A program made the position numbers and the translations under genes. Below the pieces are notes generated by a model. That model searched no databases, was not told the origin of the DNA, and saw only the letters and a list, made by a program, of their open reading frames with translations. A DNA stretch of 64,000 nucleotides, from the NCBI RefSeq assembly GCF_006516955.1, contig NZ_VHLG01000003.1, positions 62,001-126,000 on the forward strand. The letters run 5' to 3'. The DNA is from Martelella alba (GTDB taxonomy: Bacteria > Pseudomonadota > Alphaproteobacteria > Rhizobiales > Rhizobiaceae). Positions 43,308 through 54,726 of this stretch are shown here, piece after piece (the stretch's first letter is position 1; the number at the start of each line of letters is the position of its first letter).

Positions 43308-44312
43308 TCAGACGACCGGTGGTTTTCCGCTCTGCTCGCCCGTGGTGCGTGCCCTGACCTCCGGTGAAGCAAGGCATGAGGCGAAGGCCTCATAGCCGGC
43401 GGCGCCGCGAAAGGGCGGCACGATGATGGGCGGGGCGTGGTTGGCCGGGCACAGGATCAGTGATTCGGCCGGTGTCACCGCGTCGAGATCAAGCATGGCC
43501 GTCGAGCGCGTCATCAAAAAGAGCGGCGGCGCCGATGACGGGCGTTGCCTGAGCCATGCGGCAAGCGCTTCCTGGGTCGGGTGATCGAGTGCTTCTTCAA
43601 CCAGGTCCACCACCAGTGCAGATGGCTGATCCTGGCAAAGGGCAACCACGAGAGCGAAAAGTGCGGGCGATGCCGATGCGCCATCAGCAATCAGGCTGCC
43701 GACGATCGCCTCCGCGCGCTCCCTGGAGCCGGGTTCCGCCGCGATCTTGCGATCAAGACGGATCTCCAGCGCGCCGGCGAGCGCCTGCGACAGGGTGCGT
43801 AAAAAGCGGGTTTTTCCACTGCCGAGCGGCCCGGTCACCCAGGTGATCGGCTTGATTTCAGTAAGTTCGAACAGCTCTCCGTCCCATGGCCAGGGCAGGG
43901 GGAAGGCAATCGCCGGTTCGGCGCGGGTTCCTGTCAGGCGCATCACGGCGGCAATGTCAGCCCTGGCGCCTGCAGCAATCTCGCCGCGCAGATTTGCCAG
44001 CCGTGCGATCGTGTCGCTGAGATTGGCCAGTTCGCCTTCAAGCTTTATTTGCTGGCGCGCCAGTACCGGCTCAAGTTCGGCAGCGTTACCCTTCATGATG
44101 CGGCCAATGGCGGCAAGGCCAAGGCCAAGCGCGCGCAACGCCGCAATCTCGCGGGCGCGAACCATGTCCTCGGGGCCATAGACCCGCCAGCCGGACCGGT
44201 TGCGGCCGGGATGGATCAGGCCGTGCTCCTCGTACAGCCTCAGCGCCTTTATCGACGTGCCAAGCCTCAGGGCCGCTTCGGAGGGCGAGAAAAAACGAGA
44301 AGGTTGGGGCAT
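43308..44312 (-). CDS. MerR-family regulator fused to a P-loop domain
   Basis: 334 residues. The first about 75 are a MerR DNA-binding domain (FFSPSEAALRLGTSIKALRLYEEHGLI, then GWRVYGPEDMVRAREIAALRALGLGLAAIGRIM), followed by a dimerisation helix to about 125. The rest (WVTGPLGSGKTRFLRTLSQAL) carries a Walker A motif and possible Walker B (ALVVDLVEEAL), suggesting nucleotide binding. MerR proteins normally have about 130-280 residues with a ligand domain, so this fusion is unusual. It converges on UPF0303 and lies downstream of a GNAT gene. Target and signal unknown. Confidence 0.7.
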   Translation of the reverse strand: MPQPSRFFSPSEAALRLGTSIKALRLYEEHGLIHPGRNRSGWRVYGPEDMVRAREIAALRALGLGLAAIGRIMKGNAAELEPVLARQQIKLEGELANLSDTIARLANLRGEIAAGARADIAAVMRLTGTRAEPAIAFPLPWPWDGELFELTEIKPITWVTGPLGSGKTRFLRTLSQALAGALEIRLDRKIAAEPGSRERAEAIVGSLIADGASASPALFALVVALCQDQPSALVVDLVEEALDHPTQEALAAWLRQRPSSAPPLFLMTRSTAMLDLDAVTPAESLILCPANHAPPIIVPPFRGAAGYEAFASCLASPEVRARTTGEQSGKPPVV

Positions 44313-44370
44313 GGAATCACTCCTGAAGGCCTGGGTCCCGTCCTTAATGCCCCCGTCCCCGGGGGGCGGG

Positions 44371-44907
44371 TCAAGAGGCTGATCCGGCGTCCATATTGGT
44401 CTCTACAGGACCCCACCCTTCAGGCTTTGCCGTCGCATAACGGCGCGGCCGGGCTGTCGTCATGCCTTTTTGCATCAGGATCAGCGCGAAAGGCAGGCCA
44501 TTATCGTCGGTTTCGCGGCGGCGGATGCCTGAAAATCCGTGGCGGCGATAAAAGGCAATGGCGCGGCTGTTGCGGGCATAAACCTCCAGCGCCAGCTTTC
44601 CCCGCAGATTCCAGGCGTGGCCGAGAAGGGCCGTGCCGACACCGTAGCCCTGACAATGCGGATCGACAAAGAGGCCGCCGACAAAGTCGTCAATCAGCCC
44701 GATAAAACCGAGCGGCGTTTCGTCACAGGCGGCGATCCAACACTCGGTTTGCCCCAGAAAACGCTCGGCAATGATGCGCCTTTGTCTGAACAGAAGCGCT
44801 TCAGGAAGAAAATCATGCGATCGCAGGGACGCATCGTGCCAGATCCGGCACAGGGCCTCTGTGTCGGCTGCGCGAAAACGGCGAATCTCGAAAGGCTGGT
44901 GGATCAT
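44371..44907 (-). CDS. GNAT-family N-acetyltransferase
   Basis: 178 residues. IRRFRAADTEALCRIWHDASLRSHDFL, GFIGLIDDFVGGLFVDPHCQGYGVGTALLGHA and LEVYARNSRAIAFYRRHGFSGIRR give the GNAT fold with the Q-G-x-G-x-A acetyl-CoA loop, similar to the YjaB branch. About 30 C-terminal residues are extra and poorly conserved. It precedes the MerR/P-loop gene by 58 bases on the same strand. Substrate unknown. Confidence 0.85.
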   Translation of the reverse strand: MIHQPFEIRRFRAADTEALCRIWHDASLRSHDFLPEALLFRQRRIIAERFLGQTECWIAACDETPLGFIGLIDDFVGGLFVDPHCQGYGVGTALLGHAWNLRGKLALEVYARNSRAIAFYRRHGFSGIRRRETDDNGLPFALILMQKGMTTARPRRYATAKPEGWGPVETNMDAGSAS

Positions 44908-45016
44908 GTCAGAACAGAAAACCGGCTACGCAATACATGGCCGTATTCAGCCCCCAAAGCTGTAAAGAAACCACTAAGGCACGAAGATCCCATGGCCTGC
45001 ATTTTCGGCTTGAATT

Positions 45017-45048
45017 TTATATAACGTGATATATAACAGGTTATATAA
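45017..45048 (+). promoter_or_regulatory. Promoter/operator region of the marR gene
   Basis: Two copies of the self-complementary TTATATAA (45017-45024 and 45041-45048) flank GATATATAAC, 19-50 bases before the MarR start. This AT-only block in GC-rich DNA looks like overlapping -10 elements and operators for autoregulation by the MarR protein. Confidence 0.5.
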
Positions 45049-45066
45049 AAACAAAGGAGACCGGGC

Positions 45067-45552
45067 ATGGCGGATCTTGTCAAAGAACTGGGATATCTGA
45101 CCCTTGGTACGCGGCTGCGTCGCCTTGGCGAACGGCTTCAGGCGGAAACGCAGCGGATCATGGACGAAGCCGGGCTGACGATACAGGCAGCGCAATTTCC
45201 CTATCTGGCGGCTCTGGATCGTGACGGGCCGCTGAGCGTCGGTGACCTGGCCGCTTTGCTTGGCATTAGCCAGCCCGGCGTCACACGGACGCTGTCACAG
45301 CTTGCGCGGCAGGGGCTCGTGGAGACCGTTATCTCGAAGGAGGATCAAAGGCGGCGGGTTGTGGCGCTGAGTGATGAGGGCCGGGCGCTGGTGGCATTTT
45401 CCAGGGATCAGGTCTGGCCGAAGGTTGAGGCGGCGGTTCGCGGGCTTTGCCGCGATCTCGATGGCTCGCTTCTCGATCAGCTGGCAGGGCTGGAACAGGG
45501 ATTGGACGGCATCTCGCTGGTGCGGCGTGCCGCGACATGGGGGCAACAGTGA
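45067..45552 (+). CDS. MarR-family transcriptional regulator
   Basis: 161 residues. The winged helix is GPLSVGDLAALLGISQPGVTRTLSQLARQGLVE, followed by the wing SKEDQRRRVVALSDEGRAL. Flanking helices form the dimer interface. AAAGGAGA lies just upstream of the ATG. Stop and the next gene's start overlap (TGATG), so it is co-translated with a GNAT gene that it probably regulates together with itself. Confidence 0.9.
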   Translation: MADLVKELGYLTLGTRLRRLGERLQAETQRIMDEAGLTIQAAQFPYLAALDRDGPLSVGDLAALLGISQPGVTRTLSQLARQGLVETVISKEDQRRRVVALSDEGRALVAFSRDQVWPKVEAAVRGLCRDLDGSLLDQLAGLEQGLDGISLVRRAATWGQQ

Positions 45553-46226
45553 TGAAAATCCTTGATCGCCCCGTCTGGAATGCTCTGACGACCCGTCACG
45601 CCCACCTTGCTGAAGGCGACGGCCAGGCCCTGCGCTATCCTGCCTCCATCATCCCTTTCGCAGCAATGCGGGACGCAGATGCGCGTTCGGGGCAGTCTCT
45701 GGCCGAGATGCTAAGGCCCGGCGATACGGTCATGCTTGTCGAACATGCGCCGATCATCGTGCCGGAGAAGCTGGAAATCCTGAAGCGCGCACGGATCACC
45801 CAGATGGTCGGGGCGGTGGCCTTTGAACCGGTGCCGGATGAAAGGGTCTCGCGTCTGGGGCCAGGCGATGCTGAGGATATGCTCGAACTTGCGCTGCTGA
45901 CGCGGCCTGGCCCGTTCAGCCTGCATGCGCAGACGCTTGGTCCGTTCTGGGGCGTGCGGGTTGATGGAAGGCTTGCCGCAATGGCAGGGCAGCGCATGCA
46001 TGTGGATGGCTTCGTCGAACTCAGCGGTCTTTGCACCCATCCGGACTATCGTGGGCAGGGGCTGGGCGGATTATTGCTTCGCTTTGTTGCAGGCGCGATC
46101 GCAGCCGGGGGCGGTGAGGTGTTTCTGCACACCTACGCCGACAATATGGCTGCGATTAGACTGTATGAAGGGCTAGGCTTTCGCAGACGGATCGATCTCG
46201 ATTCCTGCCTGGTTGAACGCCGATAG
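45552..46226 (+). CDS. GNAT-family N-acetyltransferase (FR47-like)
   Basis: 224 residues from the ATG overlapping the MarR stop. The N-terminal half is variable; the C-terminal GNAT part reads FVELSGLCTHPDYRGQGLGGLLLRFVAGAI and HTYADNMAAIRLYEGLGFRRR. This is the FR47-like layout with the acetyl-CoA loop R-G-Q-G-L-G. Coupled to the regulator upstream, so it may modify a toxic compound sensed by it; the substrate is unknown. Confidence 0.88.
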   Translation: MKILDRPVWNALTTRHAHLAEGDGQALRYPASIIPFAAMRDADARSGQSLAEMLRPGDTVMLVEHAPIIVPEKLEILKRARITQMVGAVAFEPVPDERVSRLGPGDAEDMLELALLTRPGPFSLHAQTLGPFWGVRVDGRLAAMAGQRMHVDGFVELSGLCTHPDYRGQGLGGLLLRFVAGAIAAGGGEVFLHTYADNMAAIRLYEGLGFRRRIDLDSCLVERR

Positions 46227-46237
46227 GGTACCCGCCT

Positions 46238-47656
46238 TCAAGCCTTGGTGCCGCCGACAGTGACCTGATCGAGCCTGAGATGCGGCTGGCCGACGCCGAC
46301 CGGAACCCATTGACCAGCCTTGCCGCAATTGCCGATGCCATTGTCGAGTTTCATGTCGTTGCCGACCATGGAAACGCGCTTCATCGCGTCGGGGCCGTTG
46401 CCGATCAGCATGGCGCCCTTGATCGGCGCGCCGATTTTGCCGTTTTCGATCAGATAGGCCTCGGTGCAGGAGAAGACGAACTGGCCGGAGGTGATATCGA
46501 CCTGACCGCCGCCGAAGGCGACGGCATAGATGCCCTTCTTCACCGAGCCGATGATCTCTTCCTTGGTCTTGTCGCCGCCCAGCATATAGGTGTTGGTCAT
46601 ACGCGGCATGGGCAGTTCCGAATAGCTCTGGCGGCGGCCGTTGCCGGTCGGGGCAACGCCCATCAGCCGGGCATTCATGCGGTCCTGCATATAGCCGGTC
46701 AGACGGCCGTTTTCGATCAGGACATTGTAGCCCGACGGCGTGCCTTCATCATCAATGGAGATCGAGCCGCGCAGGTCCGGTATTGTGCCATCGTCGACAA
46801 TGGTCACGCCGGGGGCAGCGACCATCTCGCCCATCAGGCCGGAAAAGGCGGAGAGCTTCTTGCGGTTGAAGTCGCCTTCGAGGCCATGGCCAACCGCTTC
46901 ATGGATCATGACGCCGGGCCAGCCATTGCCGAGCACCACATCCATGGTGCCGGCCGGCGCCTCAATGGCTTCGAGATTGACAAAAGCCTGACGCATGGCT
47001 TCCTCGGCGCCGCTCTGCCAGTCCTGACGGGCAAAAAGATCGGCAAAGCCGATCCGGCCGCCCAGACCGAAGGAGCCGGTTTCCTGCCGGTCGCCCTCGC
47101 CGACAACGACGGAGATGTTGAGCCGCGTCATTGGCCGGACATCGCCGACCCTGTAGCCATCGGCCCGCAGGATCTCGACCACCTGATGGCTGGCGGCCAG
47201 CGAAGCGGAGACCTGGCGCACGCGCGGGTCACGGGCGCGGATATAGGCATCGATCTCGCCGAGCAGCTTGACCTTGGCTTCGAATGTCGGCTCGCCGATC
47301 GGGTTTTCAGCGCTGTAAAGCTTCGTATTGGTGCCGCGCGGCGGCTCGGCATAGGTGCCGGAATAGCCGCTTGTCACGGCCTTTGCCGTTGAGGCGGCGC
47401 GTTTCAGCGCCGACATGGACAATTCGCCCGCATGGGCAAAACCGCTGGCCTCGCCAGCAACGGCGCGCAGGCCGAAGCCGTGGCCGGTGTTGAAAGAGCC
47501 GCTCTTCAGACGTCCGTCATCGAAGCTCAGGCTTTCATTCTGGGCATATTCGACATAGAGCTCGCCGTCATCGGCATCTTTCAGCGTGTCGGAAACGAGG
47601 GCACGGACGGTTTCCTCATCGGCATCGAATTGGCTGAGCAGATCGCGATCGGTCAT
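46238..47656 (-). CDS. tldD: Metalloprotease TldD
   Basis: 472 residues from the ATG at 47656 (MTDRDLLSQFDADEETVRAL). TldD with TldE (PmbA) forms a heterodimeric metallopeptidase that degrades unfolded peptides and matures some modified peptides. The metal site HEAVGHGLEGDFNRK (HExxxH) and PRMTNTYMLGG, VDITSGQFVFSCTEAYLIENG are typical. It converges on the GNAT gene and lies downstream of ialB. Confidence 0.96.
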   Translation of the reverse strand: MTDRDLLSQFDADEETVRALVSDTLKDADDGELYVEYAQNESLSFDDGRLKSGSFNTGHGFGLRAVAGEASGFAHAGELSMSALKRAASTAKAVTSGYSGTYAEPPRGTNTKLYSAENPIGEPTFEAKVKLLGEIDAYIRARDPRVRQVSASLAASHQVVEILRADGYRVGDVRPMTRLNISVVVGEGDRQETGSFGLGGRIGFADLFARQDWQSGAEEAMRQAFVNLEAIEAPAGTMDVVLGNGWPGVMIHEAVGHGLEGDFNRKKLSAFSGLMGEMVAAPGVTIVDDGTIPDLRGSISIDDEGTPSGYNVLIENGRLTGYMQDRMNARLMGVAPTGNGRRQSYSELPMPRMTNTYMLGGDKTKEEIIGSVKKGIYAVAFGGGQVDITSGQFVFSCTEAYLIENGKIGAPIKGAMLIGNGPDAMKRVSMVGNDMKLDNGIGNCGKAGQWVPVGVGQPHLRLDQVTVGGTKA

Positions 47657-47703
47657 GGCGGACTCCGGAAGTTTCAAGGGGCGTATCTCACCCATATAGG
47701 GTG

Positions 47704-48354
47704 TCAGGGCAGCGCATCATAGCCCTCGGCAAAACCGGTCAGGTCCACCGGGATGCCGATCATGTCTTCGTCAGCGGAAAAGCGCAGCGTGAAAATGGCT
47801 TCCTTGCCATTGCGCAGAACCTTCATCAGGTCGTCATCGATCTGCACTTCAACATAGCAGCCATCGAGATAGCAGCGCGAGAAATAGGCCTTGCCGATAT
47901 TGTTCCCGTCCACATAGAGCCCCATGCCATCGGGAATGAGCACGCCAAGCGGGGTTAGGACGCGCAGCAGTTTCGACTTGCGGTCGGCGGTTTTCAGAAC
48001 CGCAATCGACAGGCCGACCTCGGGACGGTCATCGGCCATGACATTCTGCATCAGGGCGCACTGGTCGATGCTGGAGCCCGGCGGCTTGTCGCAGATCAGC
48101 GACCAGGCACCGTGATTCTCCTTCACGATGCTGGTCTGGGTGGTGTTGGTGCCGGAAAGGGGCTGGCTTTGCGTGGACTGTGCATCAGTGGCGGCATTCT
48201 CGCCAGGTGCCGGCGTGGGAACCGGTGTGCTTTCCTGCGCAAAAGCCATGCCGGACAAAGCAAGGAGCGTAAGCCCGGTGAGCGCAGCACGCAGTCCGCC
48301 TGAGCTTTTTGTTGCAGGGAGCGCCCGGGCGGGGAAGCGGGAATGGCTGGCCAT
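47704..48354 (-). CDS. Invasion-associated locus B (IalB) family protein
   Basis: 216 residues. A signal peptide (AALTGLTLLALSGMAFAQ, about residues 23-40) is followed by a Thr/Pro/Gln-rich linker. The IalB domain then reads WSLICDKPPGSSIDQCALMQNV, VLIPDGMGLYVDGNNIGKAYF and RCYLDGCYVEVQIDDDLM with paired cysteines. IalB proteins are periplasmic or secreted; in Bartonella the founding member is linked to erythrocyte invasion, but family members are widespread in free-living Rhizobiales. Confidence 0.92.
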   Translation of the reverse strand: MASHSRFPARALPATKSSGGLRAALTGLTLLALSGMAFAQESTPVPTPAPGENAATDAQSTQSQPLSGTNTTQTSIVKENHGAWSLICDKPPGSSIDQCALMQNVMADDRPEVGLSIAVLKTADRKSKLLRVLTPLGVLIPDGMGLYVDGNNIGKAYFSRCYLDGCYVEVQIDDDLMKVLRNGKEAIFTLRFSADEDMIGIPVDLTGFAEGYDALP

Positions 48355-48703
48355 GATTCGAAAACGTCCTGACTTGTTGAAATGCGGCGCAATGGCGATT
48401 GCGCGAAAACGGTCTTACCAATGAATGGCGGAGACTTCAAAGCCGTTCGTGGCAGATCGGTTCGGACAATTTAGGGCAGAAAATCCGGCCTGAGACGATT
48501 TGACGCTGCAAATGGCGGCACGCTATGGCATAATTGTGACGGAGGACGTGAAATCAGGATCGCTGGAGCCGCCACAGACGCATGACAGAAGGCAGGGGAT
48601 GGCCTTTCTGTGCTATATGCTGTCTGGGCCTGCTGACCCGGATACCTTGCTAGCAGTCATATGGCGATCCCGGTTTGATTGAGGTCAACTGAAGGAGGGA
48701 AAG
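48355..48703. other. Intergenic region upstream of the cox operon
   Basis: 349 bases between the divergent ialB and coxB genes. It should hold both promoters. I see no convincing gene: the longest frame (48500-48682) has no homology or ribosome-binding site. GAAGGAGGGAAAG just before coxB is a strong ribosome-binding site. Confidence 0.6.
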
Positions 48704-51276
<2,573 letters not shown>

Positions 51277-51335
51277 CGAAGACCATATACGGGGTTTGGG
51301 AGAGCCCTTTTTGAGACCGAGTTGAAGAGAAAAGA

Positions 51336-52271
51336 ATGACGGTAATCGATAGTGACGCATCGCTGACATCGGCCGAGATCGGGTTTTCCGAGGCCTCACC
51401 GCGTGATTATTTCGCGCTTTTGAAGCCGCGCGTGATGTCGCTGGTCGTCTTTACCGCCTTTGCCGGTCTCTATCTGGCACCGGGCCACATCAATCCGGTG
51501 ATCGGGCTGATCGCGATCCTCTGCATCGCCGTTGGCGCAGGAGCTTCGGGCGCGCTGAACATGTGGTACGACGCCGATATCGATGCGGTGATGAGCCGCA
51601 CGGCCAAGCGTCCCATTCCCGCCGGACGGGTCTCGCGGCCGGAAGCGCTTGCCTTCGGCATTGCGCTTTCCTGCTTTTCGGTTGCGGTGCTGGGGCTTGC
51701 CGTCAACTGGGTTGCTGCCTTCCTGCTGGCCTTCACCATCTTCTATTACGCCGTGATCTATACGATGTGGCTGAAGCGCTCGACGCCGCAGAACATCGTC
51801 ATCGGCGGTGCGGCCGGTGCTTTTCCGCCCATGGTCGGCTGGGCCTGCGTCACCGGTAATGTCTCGCTCGACAGCATCATCCTGTTTTCGATCACCTTCC
51901 TCTGGACGCCGCCGCATTTCTGGGCGCTGGCGCTGTTCAAGATGCGCGATTATGGCGATGTCGGTATCCCGATGATGCCGAATGTCGTTGGTGAGAAATC
52001 GACCAAGCGGCAGATGCTGGTCTATGCTGTGCTGACGGCTGTTGCCGGTGCGGCGCCCGCCATGACCGGGCTTGCAAGCCCGGTCTATGCGATCTTCGCG
52101 ACCGTCATGGGCGCCTATTTCGTTTATGCCACCGTCAAGGTCTGGCGGATGCCGGAGGGGGACGAGAAAATGGTGCCGGCCAAGAAGCTGTTCGGCTTCT
52201 CCATCTTTTATCTCTTCACCATCTTCCTCGCGCTGATCGCCGATCGCGCGGTGATGCAGTTTGTGATGTGA
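51336..52271 (+). CDS. ctaB: Protoheme IX farnesyltransferase (heme O synthase)
   Basis: 311 residues, about eight or nine membrane segments. It farnesylates heme b to heme O, precursor of heme A for cox[28 protein letters not shown] is the prenyl-diphosphate/Mg site (N-x3-D-x3-D), and [11 protein letters not shown]-like [20 protein letters not shown] is the second signature. Between coxA and the small coxF-like gene. Confidence 0.97.
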   Translation: MTVIDSDASLTSAEIGFSEASPRDYFALLKPRVMSLVVFTAFAGLYLAPGHINPVIGLIAILCIAVGAGASGALNMWYDADIDAVMSRTAKRPIPAGRVSRPEALAFGIALSCFSVAVLGLAVNWVAAFLLAFTIFYYAVIYTMWLKRSTPQNIVIGGAAGAFPPMVGWACVTGNVSLDSIILFSITFLWTPPHFWALALFKMRDYGDVGIPMMPNVVGEKSTKRQMLVYAVLTAVAGAAPAMTGLASPVYAIFATVMGAYFVYATVKVWRMPEGDEKMVPAKKLFGFSIFYLFTIFLALIADRAVMQFVM

Positions 52272-52277
52272 GGGCAC

Positions 52278-52412
52278 ATGGTCGAAACCGTCCGGCTGAA
52301 CGAGAATCAGAAAAAGGCCCGGCGCGGGCGTAATATCGCGCTGGGTCTGGTTCTGGCCGGGCTGGTGGCGCTGTTCTACATCATCACCATTATAAAATTC
52401 GGACTGACGTAA
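52278..52412 (+). CDS. Small CoxF/CtaF-like membrane protein
   Basis: 44 residues: [20 protein letters not shown], then one membrane segment ([22 protein letters not shown]). Small one-helix proteins of this style lie between ctaB and ctaG in alphaproteobacterial cox operons and are named CoxF or CtaF. Seven bases after ctaB. Probably an assembly or structural accessory; precise role unknown. Confidence 0.8.
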   Translation: MVETVRLNENQKKARRGRNIALGLVLAGLVALFYIITIIKFGLT

Positions 52413-52441
52413 AAGGGGAATGTGCAGCCAGGGAGGAGAGA

Positions 52442-53038
52442 ATGGCTGGAGAGACACCGGAAGAGGGCATGAAGGGCCGCAATCAGGCGGTGGTTTTCCT
52501 GTGTCTCGTCTTTGTCTTCGGCATGGTCGGCATGAGCTTTGCCGCGGTTCCGCTCTACCGCATCTTCTGTCAGGTCACCGGCTATAACGGCACGGCCCAG
52601 CGGGTCGAGCAATATTCCAACACCATTCTCGACAAGCGCATCCGCGTGACCTTCGATGCCAATGTGGCACCGGGCCTCGACTGGTCGTTCACACCGGATC
52701 AGAAATCCGTGGATCCGCGTATCGGCGAGACGGTCCGGGTCTCCTTCACCGCCGTCAATCGCGCAACGGCGCCGGTCACTGGGCAGGCGATTTTCAATGT
52801 CACGCCGCTGTCAGCCGGGGCCTATTTCAACAAGGTCGAATGTTTCTGTTTCACCGAGACGGTGTTGCAGCCGGGCGAAACACTCGACATGCCGGTGGTT
52901 TTCTTCGTCGATCCGGCGATTGCCAGCGCGCCGGAGACCAAGGATATCCGCGTTCTGACACTGTCCTACACCTTTTTTGAGCATGCAGGTACCACGAGTG
53001 CTGCGGCAAAGCCGGAGCGGTCGGCGGCGGCACTTTGA
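52442..53038 (+). CDS. ctaG: Cytochrome c oxidase copper chaperone CtaG (Cox11)
   Basis: 198 residues: one membrane segment ([24 protein letters not shown], about 16-39), then a periplasmic immunoglobulin-like domain. [15 protein letters not shown] at the start and the copper-binding [15 protein letters not shown] (CxC) motif define Cox11/CtaG, which delivers copper to the CuB site of subunit I. Start with GGGAGGAGAG upstream. Confidence 0.97.
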   Translation: MAGETPEEGMKGRNQAVVFLCLVFVFGMVGMSFAAVPLYRIFCQVTGYNGTAQRVEQYSNTILDKRIRVTFDANVAPGLDWSFTPDQKSVDPRIGETVRVSFTAVNRATAPVTGQAIFNVTPLSAGAYFNKVECFCFTETVLQPGETLDMPVVFFVDPAIASAPETKDIRVLTLSYTFFEHAGTTSAAAKPERSAAAL

Positions 53039-53127
53039 GAGAAAATGCGCGGGGGGATTGAAAGGCCGGGAAATTCAACGCACTCTGCTTTTTTAAGGGA
53101 GAGGCAGGAGAAGAGGGACGGGGACAG

Positions 53128-54006
53128 ATGGCTGAGGCAAAGAACCACGACTATCACATTATCGAGCCGAGCCCGTGGCCGCTCGTCGGCTCCATCGGCG
53201 TGTTTCTGACCGCCTTTGGCGGTGTCTGTTTCATGCGTTACCTGAGCGGCAGCTCGTTCAAGCTTCTGGGGCTGGAACTGGCGCAGCCCTGGATCCTGCT
53301 GATGGGGATCGTCGTTGTCGGCTATGTCATGCATGGCTGGTGGTCGGATACGATCCGCGAGGGGCAGGAGGGGCATCACACGCCTGTTGTCTCGCTGCAT
53401 CTGCGCTATGGCATGATCATGTTCATCGCCTCGGAGGTGATGTTCTTCGTTGCCTGGTTCTGGGCCTTTTTCGATGCCTCGTTGTTTACCGGCGAAGCTA
53501 TTCAGGCGGCGCGCGTCGAGGCCACAGGCGGCACCTGGCCGCCAGCGGGCATTGCGGTCATCGATCCCTGGCATTTCCCGCTTTACAACACCATCGTGCT
53601 GCTCTTGTCGGGAACAACGGTCACCTGGGCGCATGGTGCGCTGCTGAAGGGCGACCGCAAGGGCCTCATCCAGGGGCTGACGCTGACTATTCTGCTCGGC
53701 GTTCTGTTTACCTGTGTGCAGGCCTTTGAATATTTCGAAGCGCCGTTTGCCTTCAAGAACTCCATTTATGGCGCAACCTTCTTTATGGCGACCGGCTTTC
53801 ACGGGGCGCATGTCATCATCGGCACGATCTTTCTGTTCGTCTGCCTGATGCGTTCACTCAACGGAGCCTTCACGCCGGAGAAGCATTTCGGGCTGGAGGC
53901 GGCAGCCTGGTACTGGCACTTTGTCGATGTCGTCTGGCTGTTTCTGTTTTTCGCCATCTATATCTGGGGCGGCTGGGGTGCGACGCTGGCGGAGACCGGA
54001 CATTGA
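53128..54006 (+). CDS. coxC: Cytochrome c oxidase subunit III
   Basis: 292 residues, seven membrane segments. NHDYHIIEPSPWPLVGSIGV, MRYLSGSSFKLLGLE, RYGMIMFIASEVMFFVAWFWAFF (conserved Glu), TGFHGAHVIIGTIFLFVCL and WYWHFVDVVWLFLFFAIYIWG are signature regions. It stabilises proton uptake to the core subunits. Same operon. Confidence 0.98.
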   Translation: MAEAKNHDYHIIEPSPWPLVGSIGVFLTAFGGVCFMRYLSGSSFKLLGLELAQPWILLMGIVVVGYVMHGWWSDTIREGQEGHHTPVVSLHLRYGMIMFIASEVMFFVAWFWAFFDASLFTGEAIQAARVEATGGTWPPAGIAVIDPWHFPLYNTIVLLLSGTTVTWAHGALLKGDRKGLIQGLTLTILLGVLFTCVQAFEYFEAPFAFKNSIYGATFFMATGFHGAHVIIGTIFLFVCLMRSLNGAFTPEKHFGLEAAAWYWHFVDVVWLFLFFAIYIWGGWGATLAETGH

Positions 54007-54032
54007 CTGTTTGAAACCTGAAAGGTGAGATT

Positions 54033-54335
54033 GTGGAGTTTTCGGAAGAAAAATCGGCGGCCGGTGGGCGTTATGTCACCGTCGTCGACGGTCATGAGGC
54101 GGAGATGCATTATTCCCGCGCTTCCGAAAAACTGATCATCATCGATCATACCGGCGTGCCGGATGCGTTGCGCGGCCTCGGTGTCGGCGTGGCGCTTGCC
54201 GAACACGCCGTGGCTGAGGCGCGCGCCGGCGGCTGGAAGATCTTTCCGCTCTGCCCCTTCTTCAAGGCGCAGAGCCTGAAACATGCCGAATGGGATGATG
54301 TGATTTCCGGCGGGCCTGTCCGCAAACAGGCTTAA
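54033..54335 (+). CDS. Small GNAT-like acetyltransferase (YidJ/YjdJ type)
   Basis: 100 residues from a GTG. SEKLIIIDHTGVPDALRGLGVGVALAEHAVAEARAGGWKIFPLCPFFKAQS matches the minimal GNAT domain of the YjdJ type, with an RGLGVG acetyl-CoA loop and the C-x-F end. Found here inside the cox operon, between coxC and the DUF983 gene; a link to oxidase assembly is unproven. Confidence 0.85.
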   Translation: MEFSEEKSAAGGRYVTVVDGHEAEMHYSRASEKLIIIDHTGVPDALRGLGVGVALAEHAVAEARAGGWKIFPLCPFFKAQSLKHAEWDDVISGGPVRKQA

Positions 54336-54345
54336 GGGGCGGGGC

Positions 54346-54726
54346 ATGGCGGAGCATGGAACAGGAAAGCTCTCGCCATTTTCGACCGGCCTTGCCGGGC
54401 GCTGCCCGAAATGCGGCAGGGCCGGCATGTTTTCGGGCTTTCTGACGCTCAAACCGCGCTGTGAGGCCTGCGGGCTTGACTATGGCTTTGCCGACAGCGC
54501 CGATGGTCCCGCCGTGTTTGTCATTCTGATTGTCGGCTTCATCGTTATCGGCCTGGTTCTGTGGGCGGAGGTCACCTATCAGCCGCCACTCTGGCTGCAT
54601 GCCGTCATCTTCCTGCCGCTGGCCGTGCTTCTGTCGCTTGGCGGCCTGCGGCTTGCCAAGGGGCTGCTGATTGCGCTGCAGTTCCATCACCGGGCGGGCG
54701 AGAGCTGGCGGGACGATGGCCGTTAG
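54346..54726 (+). CDS. DUF983 family zinc-ribbon membrane protein
   Basis: 126 residues. An N-terminal zinc ribbon (GRCPKCGRAGMF, then PRCEACGLDYGFADSADGPA) is followed by two membrane segments (VFVILIVGFIVIGLVLWAEV, AVIFLPLAVLLSLGGLRLAKG). DUF983 genes regularly lie in alphaproteobacterial cox operons between coxC and surf1. Function unknown, possibly assembly. Confidence 0.93.
   Translation: MAEHGTGKLSPFSTGLAGRCPKCGRAGMFSGFLTLKPRCEACGLDYGFADSADGPAVFVILIVGFIVIGLVLWAEVTYQPPLWLHAVIFLPLAVLLSLGGLRLAKGLLIALQFHHRAGESWRDDGR

Noticed and set aside
48500-48682. 60-codon open frame upstream of coxB
   Set aside because: No ribosome-binding site, no homology, and it lies in the divergent promoter region.
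51396-52457. 353-codon minus-strand open frame opposite ctaB
   Set aside because: Antisense shadow; His/Arg/Asp-rich translation without homology, while ctaB on the other strand is unmistakable.
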